Source: Levilactobacillus namurensis (GTDB lineage Bacteria > Bacillota > Bacilli > Lactobacillales > Lactobacillaceae). Taken from it: a stretch of DNA of 40,736 nt. The position numbers were made by a program, and so were the translations under genes. The stretch is taken from positions 1 through 40,736 of the forward strand of contig NZ_CP134160.1 in the NCBI RefSeq assembly GCF_032197885.1, in the 5' to 3' direction. Positions 1-7,425 of the stretch are shown here, piece after piece. The notes beneath the pieces were generated by a model. The model had not been told where the DNA came from, made no database searches, and saw only the letters and a program-made list of their open reading frames with translations. Each line of letters starts with the position of its first letter. Position 1 is the stretch's first letter.

Positions 1-1654
1 TATTTGTTGTTCGTTCATCTTGATCGCCAGACTCATCATCTACTCGTTGCTTTTCTTGATCAGCCGGAATCCCAGTAATCGGTTCAGCTAAATTACGCAA
101 TGTTTCTGCAGAAAATTTGCCCGTCTGATTGAGACCTTGAATAAGTGTCATCGTTTCCTGATTGTTCTTAGGCAGATTAGGCGTGAATGCGATTGTCACA
201 TTGTCGGCCGGATTGTTTTCAGCGGTGATCGTAACGTCGTTATTTTTGAGATAGCTCCAATACGTCATTAGTAACCGCAACCGACGCCGTATACCACGCT
301 GATAAAGTGTTTCCGACATAGCCATCTCTTGGTCACTGCCCCATAGCTTGTAAGCCATGGCTACGCCCGACGCATTGGCTGCAAAGTTTTGGTCAGTTGT
401 GTCGGGTGTATTTGTGTCCTTATGAATGTCGGATAACAATTGGTTAATGTAAATTTGCCACTCACTAGCATTCAACGACTTAGTCAGATAAGCTGCCGAT
501 GTTGGCACAATAGTTGGCGATCCGTTTGGATTTTTCTGGACATATGGCCGTAGATACAAAACGTTTGTGTTGCTATCAAGCACCTTTTCAACCATAACGG
601 GTGCATTGCTTTTCCCGTTGGTTGTGGATTCATTTGTATATCCACCACTCACATTGTCAATGTAAACTGGCTGGCCGTCTGGTCCTAGTTTTTGCTCTGA
701 CTTACCGGAATTGTTGGCAACTTTCCCGTTGATCATCAGCATTGAATTGCTAAAGTCTTCTTGGCTGTTAGCCATTTCGGATAACGCTTGGTCATAGGCA
801 TCAATTTCATCAAGTTTAGTCTCCCAAGCGCCCACGCGTTCTTCATTTAAGCTATATTCAGTTAACGGTACTTGTTGGAAAAAGTGTTCTTCGGTGTCTG
901 TCAGAGTCCAATCACTATCGGGTTCGTCCCCCGCTTTAAAGTGATAAATGTTCTTATCCGTATAGACTTCAACTTGATAGTTTGTTTCATCTGCCACCTT
1001 AACGACGTAATAACGCACAGCAAATAGTTCTACGGGTTCTACGTCGGTAGACCAGACTACAAACGTACTATTGGGATCGATTGCCGTAACTCGTGGACGT
1101 TTTGACCCGTCTGCTACATATAGCAGTTCATACGCACGACCAGTATTCGCTAAGTTCTTGCCCATAATCTTTTCGTGATACGGTTCATCATTAGTTTGAT
1201 TAAAATCATCTAGTGCTTGCATTGGCCCTTCGCCAGTGTCGGTGTCATCATCTTTGTTTTGGTACCCGAACGTTAATGGCGTGCCAAACTCATATCCTAC
1301 TTGAATGTTAGTAATATAGCGCGCCAATGCACTAGAGATACGGTTATCTGCTCGATGGCTCTTCTTGTTAGACAACCAGTAGTGAATGTTATTGTCTGCT
1401 TGGTAATAACGTTCCAATTCAAGAATTCGTGGCAATTGATTTGTGTAGTGATCGTTAACGTACCACTGCACTAACTCTTCAAACGCCGCTGGGGTATCTT
1501 TAATAGCGTCCCAGGTTGCTTGCGGAATGCTGTATCTTTGGTTAGTGTCGAACGCATAGCGCCCACCATAACGTTTGCCGTTTAGCAGGCTAATCGAGTC
1601 TGGCTTAGGATTAATCGACAGGCTGTGAGCTGTTTTGTCGTTTGTCTCTGCCAT
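1..1654 (-). CDS. Phage portal protein, N-terminal 551 residues (gene crosses the window edge)
   Basis: This is the SPP1-gp6-like portal, which forms the dodecameric ring at the capsid vertex through which DNA enters and leaves and to which terminase docks. The frame starts at ATG 1654 and stays open to base 1. Continuing on the circle into 40736-40603 gives 595 residues and an acidic, Gln/Gly-rich tail, which is usual for portals. The N-terminal part has a portal-like run LSNKKSHRADNRISSALARY followed by NIQVGYEFGTPLTFGY. It lies after the terminases and before the minor head gene, the standard packaging order. The start overlaps the small upstream gene by 44 bases. The identification rests on family resemblance and gene order. 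Confidence 0.9.
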   Translation of the reverse strand, partial: MAETNDKTAHSLSINPKPDSISLLNGKRYGGRYAFDTNQRYSIPQATWDAIKDTPAAFEELVQWYVNDHYTNQLPRILELERYYQADNNIHYWLSNKKSHRADNRISSALARYITNIQVGYEFGTPLTFGYQNKDDDTDTGEGPMQALDDFNQTNDEPYHEKIMGKNLANTGRAYELLYVADGSKRPRVTAIDPNSTFVVWSTDVEPVELFAVRYYVVKVADETNYQVEVYTDKNIYHFKAGDEPDSDWTLTDTEEHFFQQVPLTEYSLNEERVGAWETKLDEIDAYDQALSEMANSQEDFSNSMLMINGKVANNSGKSEQKLGPDGQPVYIDNVSGGYTNESTTNGKSNAPVMVEKVLDSNTNVLYLRPYVQKNPNGSPTIVPTSAAYLTKSLNASEWQIYINQLLSDIHKDTNTPDTTDQNFAANASGVAMAYKLWGSDQEMAMSETLYQRGIRRRLRLLMTYWSYLKNNDVTITAENNPADNVTIAFTPNLPKNNQETMTLIQGLNQTGKFSAETLRNLAEPITGIPADQEKQRVDDESGDQDERTTN

Positions 1655-1955
1655 CATTGTTCACCTCGCTTTCATGCAGCTTGCAATAATTGTGTGCAAA
1701 CTTAACGGCCAGCAACCTATTAGAGTCGCTGACCGTCTTATCTTCTTCGTTAATATTCTCGTTAATCAGTTCTGCCATCGCTTCAATAATATATTTGACA
1801 TCTAAGCCAATTGGCACTGAATAAGTAATGCCTCTATCGGTAAATTCAAGTGGTTTACCATTAAGCATCGGCTCAAACACATTCATATCAAGCGGCGCTG
1901 TGTCCTTGGTAGTTGCTTGTTTTTTCCACTCTTCCATCGTCATGAGCTTTGCCAT
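1611..1955 (-). CDS. Small hypothetical protein between terminase and portal
   Basis: About 114 residues, beginning MAKLMTMEEWKKQ. The chosen ATG at 1955 has a GAGGTG ribosome site about 7 bases upstream; a GTG three codons earlier overlaps that site and is unlikely. The protein is hydrophilic with no membrane segment and no motif I recognise. It sits between the large terminase and the portal and overlaps the portal start, so it is probably translationally coupled and expressed late. Small proteins in this position are common in lactobacillus phages; the function is unknown. Confidence 0.75.
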   Translation of the reverse strand: MAKLMTMEEWKKQATTKDTAPLDMNVFEPMLNGKPLEFTDRGITYSVPIGLDVKYIIEAMAELINENINEEDKTVSDSNRLLAVKFAHNYCKLHESEVNNDGRDKRQNSSQPVD

Positions 1956-2127
1956 CAATTTCACCTCAAAACCTATGCTTAAATGTCCAATCTAGGTGTA
2001 CTCTATATAGACATTACAACTTAAAAGGCCAAATCCCCTATAAAACCAAAACCCGTAAGCTTAAGACCTGCTTTTTAATTGTTTAATCAACTGTCCATTT
2101 TGAGTGTCTATTTTAGACATGAATAAA

Positions 2128-3438
2128 TTACCAAAAATCATCAGGGTAATCGATCAACCCATTATCAGCTAATAGCTTTGTCTGATCGTTATAACTGTTA
2201 TCCGGTTGTTTGTTATTTTGATTCCACAGCTTGGTTGCAATCGCATATCGTACAGCGTCCATGACATGGTCATGCTCTTTAACCGGCTCACCCGTTTTGT
2301 CATTCCAGACGTACTGATACACCTCGTCTAAGAACTGCTGTATGCCTTCTTGAACAGCCATAAACTTATGCTGCTTAATAAGCCCCGCAACTTGTTCAAT
2401 GCCCTTTAAAACTGATTTATACGCATACTGAGCGTTGATGTTGTTTTCCTTGAACTCATCAATATGTTCAACCCGGGCTGTGTCACAATAAAATGGAATA
2501 TTGTGCCCATAGTCTTGCTGTATCTGCTTAGCGACATTAACCCAATGGTCAATCTGTTGTAAATTACCGGTGTGTTCCTCAACCAAGTACGTATTACCCT
2601 GATTATCGTCAGCAAGCACCACAAGCGACGTATCGTGCTCGTAGCCCCAATCGACGCCACAATAGTACGTTAACTGTTGATCAGCAGTTCGTTTATCAAA
2701 CTCGGCGCGAGTAATTAGATTCTTTGATTTGTCAAAGTCTTGATAGACCAGGCCTTCACCAGCAACCCATAATCCTAAGATACTGCGATCATAGAACATG
2801 CCGCTCATTTGAGCCTTCATATCATGCACGTACTTCTTAGGCAAAAATGTATTGTCGTCCATCGTGAAATGATTGTAAATGATACCCTTTGACTCGTCCT
2901 TAGCCTGATCAATGTACTTTCGCTTAAGCCAATGGGTTGGCGTATCTGGGTTGGTATCACCAATGATTCTAGCCCCTTCAAATCCACGAACACGATTACG
3001 AATTTCTGTGAATACTTGTTCATTAGCTAATGACATTTCATTAATATAAGCTCCCCAGGCATTCATACCACGAATAGATGCCATACCAGCAATTGAACCC
3101 GTATAGGCTTGTACAACCCGCACGCCAAACAATTCAAAAGCACCATGCACATCAAACTTAATATTAAGCATAGGGTAAGCCTGCATGATTTCTTGCAGCA
3201 CGTTGTTAGCGATCGTCTTACTAGAAAATCCGGCTAGAATGTATTGCGCTTTCTTATCCATTGATTGGGCTAACTTGCCAATCCGCAGTAGCTCACGCAA
3301 GAACATGTCATTGTCAATGACCGTCTTGCCAGAACCAACGGCCCCACTGTTGATCATTAGCGACCAGTCGTCACGGTCAAACTGCTTGAAGACTTCAACT
3401 TGCTTCTTTGTATACTTCAAATCGGCATAAGTTGTCAT
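2128..3438 (-). CDS. terL: Terminase large subunit (PBSX-type)
   Basis: 436 residues, the usual size for a TerL with an N-terminal ATPase and a C-terminal RNase H-fold nuclease. The Walker A motif is near residues 30-40 (SGAVGSGKT). The second half carries YYCGVDWGYEHDTSLVVLAD, typical of the first acidic strand of the nuclease, and an HDHVMDAVRYA motif near the end that matches the conserved C-terminal Asp region. It cuts concatemeric DNA and pumps it into proheads at the portal. It overlaps the small terminase gene by four bases (start within ATGA), so translation is coupled. Confidence 0.95.
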   Translation of the reverse strand: MTTYADLKYTKKQVEVFKQFDRDDWSLMINSGAVGSGKTVIDNDMFLRELLRIGKLAQSMDKKAQYILAGFSSKTIANNVLQEIMQAYPMLNIKFDVHGAFELFGVRVVQAYTGSIAGMASIRGMNAWGAYINEMSLANEQVFTEIRNRVRGFEGARIIGDTNPDTPTHWLKRKYIDQAKDESKGIIYNHFTMDDNTFLPKKYVHDMKAQMSGMFYDRSILGLWVAGEGLVYQDFDKSKNLITRAEFDKRTADQQLTYYCGVDWGYEHDTSLVVLADDNQGNTYLVEEHTGNLQQIDHWVNVAKQIQQDYGHNIPFYCDTARVEHIDEFKENNINAQYAYKSVLKGIEQVAGLIKQHKFMAVQEGIQQFLDEVYQYVWNDKTGEPVKEHDHVMDAVRYAIATKLWNQNNKQPDNSYNDQTKLLADNGLIDYPDDFW

Positions 3439-4034
3439 TTGTCGCTGTCCTCCTTCAACCGCTCGAACATCTTGTCAAACTGCTTACCAACATCTTGGCC
3501 ACCGCTTCTAGCATCACGAGCCTTTTGTTCTGCCACATCAGCTTCAGCTTCTAGCTTGCGAATCTTTTGTTCTTCGACCTCTTTGCTGTCATTTTTGAGC
3601 TTGCCATTTAGTTTGAACCACAGTTCAGCTGCAGCTACCTGCTCTTTAGTGGCCGCTGGCGTTATAGTGGTCTCATTCGTTTCATATCCAGATCTCATAG
3701 TAGCTGTTGGCTTAGATTCCTTTTTCACGCCTCTCAAAGCAATTTCTTTTTTTAAGTTGTCGGTTTGAACAAAATCACGTTTGATAGGCTTACCAGCAGC
3801 AATTCGATAGACGTTTTTGAGCACTTCATCAGCTTCATCAGATTCGTGTTTTTCAACATTTTCAGTCTTTTTAATGATATATTCATGAATTCCAGTGTTT
3901 TCCAGTAATTGTTTAGTTGCGTTGCGAGCTGTACCCTTTGCGTAGCCTGCTTTTATAGCTGATTTATATGCGTTGTTAGTTTTAATGAATTCGTTAGCAA
4001 ACTTGCGCTGTTTTGCTGTTAATTTACGTGTCAT
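3435..4034 (-). CDS. terS: Terminase small subunit
   Basis: 199 residues. The N-terminus MTRKLTAKQRKFANEFI followed by NAYKSAIKAGYAKGTARNA is the helix-turn-helix DNA-recognition region of the Terminase_2/XtmA family. The middle is linker-like, and residues about 150-175 are a charged helix (EEQKIRKLEAEADVAEQKARD) probably used for ring assembly. It recognises the packaging site and recruits TerL, whose gene follows with a 4-base overlap. I cannot place the pac or cos site; TerS genes often lie near it. Confidence 0.92.
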   Translation of the reverse strand: MTRKLTAKQRKFANEFIKTNNAYKSAIKAGYAKGTARNATKQLLENTGIHEYIIKKTENVEKHESDEADEVLKNVYRIAAGKPIKRDFVQTDNLKKEIALRGVKKESKPTATMRSGYETNETTITPAATKEQVAAAELWFKLNGKLKNDSKEVEEQKIRKLEAEADVAEQKARDARSGGQDVGKQFDKMFERLKEDSDK

Positions 4035-4073
4035 TACATATCACCACGCCTCCGTCCTTTAGAATTTCGTTTC

Positions 4074-4256
4074 TTAATACTTAAGCACATTTTCCGTTAT
4101 TTTTTTGTACAAATTTTCTGTATCTTCTTTTGATTTCTGATCATCACCGTACCCAATCTTCGATAGAATCTTGATACAATCTTCGACCTTACCTTCGAAC
4201 TTCACATTTTGTTGATTTTCACCGATGTTACTATCAATAGTTACTTTCATGGTCAA
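4074..4256 (-). CDS. Hypothetical 60-residue protein
   Basis: A short hydrophilic protein (starts MTMKVTIDSNIGENQQ; MKVTID is an alternative start). It has no cysteine pairs and no membrane segment. A ribosome site (GGAGGTCATTGACC before ATG) supports translation. It lies immediately upstream of the small terminase in the packaging transcript. I do not recognise it. Confidence 0.6.
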   Translation of the reverse strand: MTMKVTIDSNIGENQQNVKFEGKVEDCIKILSKIGYGDDQKSKEDTENLYKKITENVLKY

Positions 4257-4273
4257 TGACCTCCTGTGCTTGC

Positions 4274-4330
4274 TTATGGTTGCCCCACGTCATGGCACCC
4301 TGGTTGTCTACAGCGTCTTACCCTTGGCAT
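4274..4330 (-). pseudogene. Relic of an HNH homing-type endonuclease gene
   Basis: An 18-codon reading frame begins MPRVRRCRQPGCHD and stops almost at once. Basic N-termini with paired Cys residues of this kind are typical of the small HNH endonucleases encoded beside terminase genes in lactobacillus and lactococcal phages, which work with terminase in packaging. A good ribosome site (AAAGGTGGTGGTGATC) precedes the ATG. The next codons in a shifted frame (NHKQAQEV) look like a residual of the following zinc-binding segment. I infer a gene collapsed by deletion; a coincidental peptide is possible. Confidence 0.5.
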
Positions 4331-4476
4331 GATCACCACCACCTTTGTATAATTGGAATTAATACCACTTGGCAAGATCATTACTAGCTAGTGTGCTGTC
4401 TAACATATTGTCTAATGGATTTACAATCTTTTATCGTTTCAAATGTTGTCAAGCCCATCCTCGTGCATCATGGCGT

Positions 4477-5415
4477 CTAATGGACTACTCTTAGCAGCAA
4501 CTCATCTCTACGTTTGCCTGCTGCAGAAAAGTTTGTTTTCTTGCCAAAATTAAAAGCCACCTCGGTATGAGGTAGCTTTGTGTATTCGCTAATATAAATT
4601 TCTTTTGCTGGGCATTCATGTAGATACCAATTCTCGAATGCTTTATGGTCGAATCCACCATAATCATGCTGAGTCCCAACGTATGGCGGATCACAATAAA
4701 CAACGTCATCAGTATCGATGACTAGTTCGCGATAGTCATTTACGGAATATTGCAGTCGCTGCAGTCGCTCCAGTTGTTGCAGTTGTTCCAGTTGTTGCAG
4801 CCGTTCCAGTTGTTGCAGTTGTTGCAGCCGTTCCAGTTGTTCCAGTTGTTGCAGTTGTTGCAGCAAATCATAACGAGAACTAATATTCATTTGTTCTCGT
4901 CGCCATTTATGGAATAATCTGTACTTCTCACTAATTGTATTAGCATTTAAAGAATAGCTATATAATTGGTCAAATTCCGTCCCAGTGTTTCCGTAAAAGA
5001 GGGCCCTAGTTAGCAATAACTTTTCCTCTTCATTCTTTTTATTCCACAAATAAGTACTCTGATTATTGCTAAATGAATAAGCAATTAACACTAACGTTCG
5101 TTCGATCGAATCAGGTTGATTATCTCGCCAATCAAAAAATTGTTCTCGTGTTAATGCTACGTAATCCATCAGGTTGAAATGCGGTTCATCATTGACTAAT
5201 GCTCTTAATAGCTCAACTACAGTTTTTCTTCGGTCATTATATATTACTTCTTCGTATTTACCAGATGAAGCAGCTGTCAAGCTAACACATCCACCACCGC
5301 CAAATACATCAACAAATCGTTTGCCATTGGGTAAGGATTCCATAATTTGTTCAACCTTCTGTCCCTTGTTGCCAACGTATGGCAGTCCACGCTTCCATTT
5401 ATCTTTTACTTTCAT
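4477..5415 (-). CDS. D12-class (Dam-like) adenine-specific DNA methyltransferase with a leucine/glutamine repeat
   Basis: About 312 residues from ATG 5415 (MKVKDKWKRGLPYVGNKGQK). Motif I is FVDVFGGGGCVSLTA near residues 35-50, and the catalytic CDPPYVGT is near residue 245, so it should transfer a methyl group from AdoMet to adenine N6. Between them, around residues 180-225, is a run of LQQ/LEQ/LER triplets encoded by a 9-bp tandem repeat. Similar repeats occur in the target-recognition part of other firmicute Dam-like enzymes. No partner restriction gene is nearby, so it is an orphan, probably protecting phage DNA from host restriction or marking it. The start overlaps the 55-residue gene upstream. 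An earlier start at 5478 lies inside that gene and is less likely. Confidence 0.88.
   Translation of the reverse strand: MKVKDKWKRGLPYVGNKGQKVEQIMESLPNGKRFVDVFGGGGCVSLTAASSGKYEEVIYNDRRKTVVELLRALVNDEPHFNLMDYVALTREQFFDWRDNQPDSIERTLVLIAYSFSNNQSTYLWNKKNEEEKLLLTRALFYGNTGTEFDQLYSYSLNANTISEKYRLFHKWRREQMNISSRYDLLQQLQQLEQLERLQQLQQLERLQQLEQLQQLERLQRLQYSVNDYRELVIDTDDVVYCDPPYVGTQHDYGGFDHKAFENWYLHECPAKEIYISEYTKLPHTEVAFNFGKKTNFSAAGKRRDELLLRVVH
4750..4864. repeat. 9-bp tandem repeat inside the methyltransferase gene
   Basis: About twelve units of GTTGYWSCN-type nonamers (plus-strand variants such as GTTGCAGTT, GTTCCAGTT and GTTGCAGCC) are arranged head to tail. Each encodes one Leu-Gln/Glu-Gln/Arg triplet. 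Because the period is a multiple of three, gain or loss of units changes protein length but keeps the frame. Confidence 0.9.
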
Positions 5416-5566
5416 CTTGGCTATGTTTTCCTTTCGATTCCAAATTAAAAGCGCCATGCTTATCAGCACGACGCTCACGTTTCTTCTTATCAGCCAACCA
5501 ACGCTCTAAGTCACGATAGCAATAATCTTCTATTGGGCTAGCATAACCATACTCAGTGTGTCGCAT
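5399..5566 (-). CDS. Small basic hypothetical protein (55 aa)
   Basis: The frame begins MRHTEYGYASPIEDYCYRDL and ends in SQDESKR. It is rich in Lys/Arg/Asp with a central KKKRERRADK stretch and no membrane segment. It overlaps the preceding 34-residue gene by 14 bases and runs 17 bases into the methyltransferase gene, the tight packing expected of a phage operon. No family is recognised. Confidence 0.6.
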   Translation of the reverse strand: MRHTEYGYASPIEDYCYRDLERWLADKKKRERRADKHGAFNLESKGKHSQDESKR

Positions 5567-5657
5567 GAAGCCACACTCCCAACACGATAATGAGTAGCAC
5601 CATCAGCAGGCCGAATATTAAGTCCCAACACGAGTTGTCCCGTTGATAGTTTCTCAT
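5553..5657 (-). CDS. Tiny single-span membrane peptide (34 aa)
   Basis: Starts MRNYQRDNSCWDLIFGLLMV and continues with a hydrophobic run (LLIIVLGVWL), giving one predicted transmembrane helix across most of its length. The ATG at 5657 is preceded by GGAAGTGATGTA. It lies just after the terminator that closes the tRNA cluster and overlaps the next small gene. The function is unknown; single-helix peptides of this size in phages can be holin-like or act in exclusion, but nothing here decides this. Confidence 0.55.
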   Translation of the reverse strand: MRNYQRDNSCWDLIFGLLMVLLIIVLGVWLHATH

Positions 5658-5674
5658 TACATCACTTCCGAACT

Positions 5675-5700
5675 AAAAGGCCGCCTCGTTTGAGACGACC
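5675..5700 (-). terminator. Terminator after the tRNA cluster
   Basis: On the minus strand GGTCGTCTC and GAGGCGGCC form a nine-pair stem (three G-T pairs) around AAAC, followed by TTTT. It would end or attenuate the transcript carrying the tRNA and tRNA-like sequences. Confidence 0.6.
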
Positions 5701-5705
5701 GTGTA

Positions 5706-5801
5706 TGTGATTGGTGTGGAATCGAACCACACGCGGTAATGAACCTCCTGACGTGGGCAGTCCCCATTAGTGGGGAATTTATTCAGCCACGTTTCAACCA
5801 C
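5706..5801 (-). ncRNA. tRNA-like RNA with acceptor and T arm but an aberrant core
   Basis: The ends GTGGTTG and CAATCAC pair over seven positions. A perfect T arm (TGTGG, loop TTCGATT, CCACA) precedes the 3' strand, with one extra C between them, and the last base is A. The middle does not fold as D and anticodon arms. Instead ACGTGG pairs with CCACGT around an inner TCCCC/GGGGA hairpin with a six-base loop. It lies beside a tRNA-Ile gene. It could be a processed tRNA mimic or a decayed tRNA. Confidence 0.35.
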
Positions 5802-5876
5802 CCGTCGACTTACGCTTTTAGCTTAGCGTATAGAACTCGCATTTTGGGATTGCGCAATACCGCGGTTGCTGACCAA

Positions 5877-5953
5877 TGGTCCCGGTGGGAATCGAACCCA
5901 AAACATTTCACAATTATAAGTTGTGCGTACTAGCCTTTATACATTACGGGACC
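5877..5953 (-). tRNA. tRNA-Ile with anticodon UAU (reads AUA)
   Basis: 77 bases. The acceptor GGTCCCG pairs fully with CGGGACC, and the discriminator is A. The anticodon stem CACAA/TTGTG encloses the loop CTTATAA, so the anticodon is TAT. The T loop is TTCGATT with a four-pair stem. The D stem is weak (one Watson-Crick and two wobble pairs). CCA is not encoded. Bacteria usually read AUA with a lysidine-modified CAU tRNA; phages often bring a UAU version instead. AUA codons are visibly common in the AT-rich tail fibre gene, so a translational role is plausible. Confidence 0.7.
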
Positions 5954-5967
5954 TAACTTAATTGCAA

Positions 5968-6025
5968 TACGTGCAACGGGAGTCGAACCCGTATCTTCTT
6001 TACTCTGCCGTTGAGCTATGCACGC
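5968..6025 (-). ncRNA. Compact tRNA-like RNA lacking the anticodon arm
   Basis: 58 bases that fold as a tRNA without its anticodon stem-loop. The acceptor GCGTGCA pairs with TGCACGT; TA is followed by a D arm with stem GCTC/GAGT and loop AACGGCA. Only nine bases (AAAGAAGAT) then come before a perfect T arm, ACGGG-TTCGACT-CCCGT. The discriminator is A and CCA is not encoded. Acceptor, D and T arms are intact, which argues against simple decay. It cannot decode. Pseudo-tRNAs with non-translational roles are known in Bacillus; any role here is inference. Confidence 0.5.
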
Positions 6026-6099
6026 CCATTTCATCAATCGCTTATGGTACCAATTTACACCCAAATTAGGGGTCAAAAGTGCGCAATTAGTGCACGATT

Positions 6100-6525
6100 T
6101 TATAAATCATACAGCCCTAATTCTTTAGCACAATCATGTATGAACTGCTTTTTTAAATAAAATGCCTTTCTACGGCTTACATGGATCAATCCATTAGTGA
6201 TTAACCCATCAATCGTATATCGAGGCCGTTTTCTGAAATACAGTTCGTCAATAATAATCTCGGTATCTTCTCCCACTTCATCTAAGCAGTCATCGATAAC
6301 CTGACGCTGCTTTTTGAGTGCGTTAATCCGTTTGTCCTCATCCAGCGTTATAATTAATCGGTCTGTTCTGTCGTTGAATCCGTTCTGTGCTCGACCGCCG
6401 CCAACGTTCTCATCAACTGGTGTTACCGGATAACGTAACTCCTGCGCACGTTGTTCAATGTACTTATCAATCTTAGGATAATCACGCAGAATATCTTCTA
6501 CTGTTCTAATCGTTGATCGTTTCAC
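6100..6525 (-). CDS. RinA/ArpU-like late transcription regulator
   Basis: 141 residues, hydrophilic, with an N-terminal helical part (MKRSTIRTVEDILRDYPKID) and a C-terminal segment HVSRRKAFYLKKQFIHDCAKEL resembling the DNA-binding end of the RinA/ArpU/DUF722 phage activators. Proteins of this size at the early-late boundary, just before the terminases, usually switch on the packaging, head, tail and lysis operon. Here it is the last early gene before the tRNA cluster. The assignment rests mainly on size, position and the terminal segment. Confidence 0.65.
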   Translation of the reverse strand: MKRSTIRTVEDILRDYPKIDKYIEQRAQELRYPVTPVDENVGGGRAQNGFNDRTDRLIITLDEDKRINALKKQRQVIDDCLDEVGEDTEIIIDELYFRKRPRYTIDGLITNGLIHVSRRKAFYLKKQFIHDCAKELGLYDL

Positions 6526-6635
6526 CCATCATTCCTCCATCTTAAGCTTATTTTAAGTTTGCTTTAATGTTAATGGCATAATATTTCATTCGTTGGCTGC
6601 GGAGTAAGAGTTAATTTAAATAGTCAATTTGGGGT

Positions 6636-6663
6636 AAGGGCTGCCGGTAAGTGGCCCTTTTTT
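6636..6663 (+). terminator. Plus-strand terminator in the gap upstream of the late regulator
   Basis: AAGGGC and GCCCTT flank a twelve-base loop, and the stem leads into TTTTTT on the plus strand only. No plus-strand gene ends here, so it may close a short antisense or independent RNA started in the AT-rich stretch at about 6540-6600. Confidence 0.5.
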
Positions 6664-6668
6664 GCTGT

Positions 6669-6992
6669 CTAAATATTTTGTGATTGCTTTTCCAGCTCTA
6701 ACCCATGCTCATAAACCGAATGGTTGAGTTCCGCATCTACTGACTTGGCCTTTTGTACGTACTGCTCAACGCTTGTAACGCGCTCATCTCCACGTTTCAT
6801 CATATCCTTAGCAACCGCCTGCAAAGCTAGTGGCATAGAGTTGTAGTAGCCCAAAATGCGCTCATTAAAAGCCTTTCCAGTCTTAGTTGTGATAGTTTTA
6901 GGCGTTCCATCGTCATTAATCTTAGCTAGTGACACAATGTAATTTCGTGGTTCACTCGTAATGTGATACTCACTGATTCGCATATCGATCAT
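6669..6992 (-). CDS. Hypothetical early protein (107 aa)
   Basis: Starts MIDMRISEYHITSEPRNY. The ATG at 6992 sits about 7 bases after AGGAGG, while an ATG two codons earlier abuts that site and is unlikely. It is a soluble, mixed alpha/beta-looking protein without Cys or membrane segments. It is the last gene before the regulator gap in a run of small early genes. Not recognised. Confidence 0.65.
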   Translation of the reverse strand: MIDMRISEYHITSEPRNYIVSLAKINDDGTPKTITTKTGKAFNERILGYYNSMPLALQAVAKDMMKRGDERVTSVEQYVQKAKSVDAELNHSVYEHGLELEKQSQNI

Positions 6993-7003
6993 GATCATTC
7001 CTC

Positions 7004-7219
7004 CTAAAATGGCCGTGTCAGCTCGTGTAGCACGTTAGTAATCTCCGCATTGCTCAGCATACCCAAAGCAATGTAAACTTCCTTAGGAACGCTGTGATTG
7101 CTTAATTTTGATTGGAATACAGCTAGTCCCATAAGCACATCATCTTTTGGCACTAATGATTCCAGATAGCTAAGTAACATACGCTGGTTACCGTTCATTA
7201 CGTCTCGTGTTTTATCCAT
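7004..7219 (-). CDS. Small hypothetical protein, paralogue of the next gene upstream
   Basis: 71 residues ending in LSNAEITNVLHELTRPF. The upstream gene at 7228-7425 ends in LSAKERNQVIHELTMVFM and has similar spacing, so the pair look like diverged tandem duplicates. Both end with Leu-Ser, a helix and HELT. Hydrophilic, with no known motif. A ribosome site AGGAGG precedes its ATG. Confidence 0.65.
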   Translation of the reverse strand: MDKTRDVMNGNQRMLLSYLESLVPKDDVLMGLAVFQSKLSNHSVPKEVYIALGMLSNAEITNVLHELTRPF

Positions 7220-7227
7220 ACGTCCTC

Positions 7228-7425
7228 CTACATGAATACCATCGTCAGCTCATGGATAACCTGGTTTCGTTCCTTCGCTGACAGCTTGTTAATCGCGCTG
7301 CGTTGGCTATTGCTCAACTTGATAAAGTGATTGCCACACCACACTAACGCCTGTGCCACATCGCCGTCATAGCTTTCCATGCCTTGCAGCACGTAATTGC
7401 GATACTCGATCTGTTCGTGTGTCAT
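7228..7425 (-). CDS. Small hypothetical protein (65 aa), paralogue of its neighbour
   Basis: The start at 7425 (MTHEQIEYRNYVLQG) is preceded by GGGAGGGCGAACG, a far better site than the longer in-frame alternatives, which lie wholly within the 75-residue gene. The C-terminal half shares the LSxxxxxxVxHELT pattern with the 71-residue protein downstream. Its 5' end overlaps the previous gene by 59 bases. Function unknown. Confidence 0.6.
   Translation of the reverse strand: MTHEQIEYRNYVLQGMESYDGDVAQALVWCGNHFIKLSNSQRSAINKLSAKERNQVIHELTMVFM

Noticed and set aside
4750..4864. Repeat array considered as a CRISPR or iteron locus
   Set aside because: Units are 9 bp, contiguous, and encode an in-frame Leu/Gln repeat within an enzyme.
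5739..5933. Plus-strand 64-codon frame across the tRNA cluster
   Set aside because: It runs antisense through a tRNA gene and a tRNA-like element and has no ribosome site.
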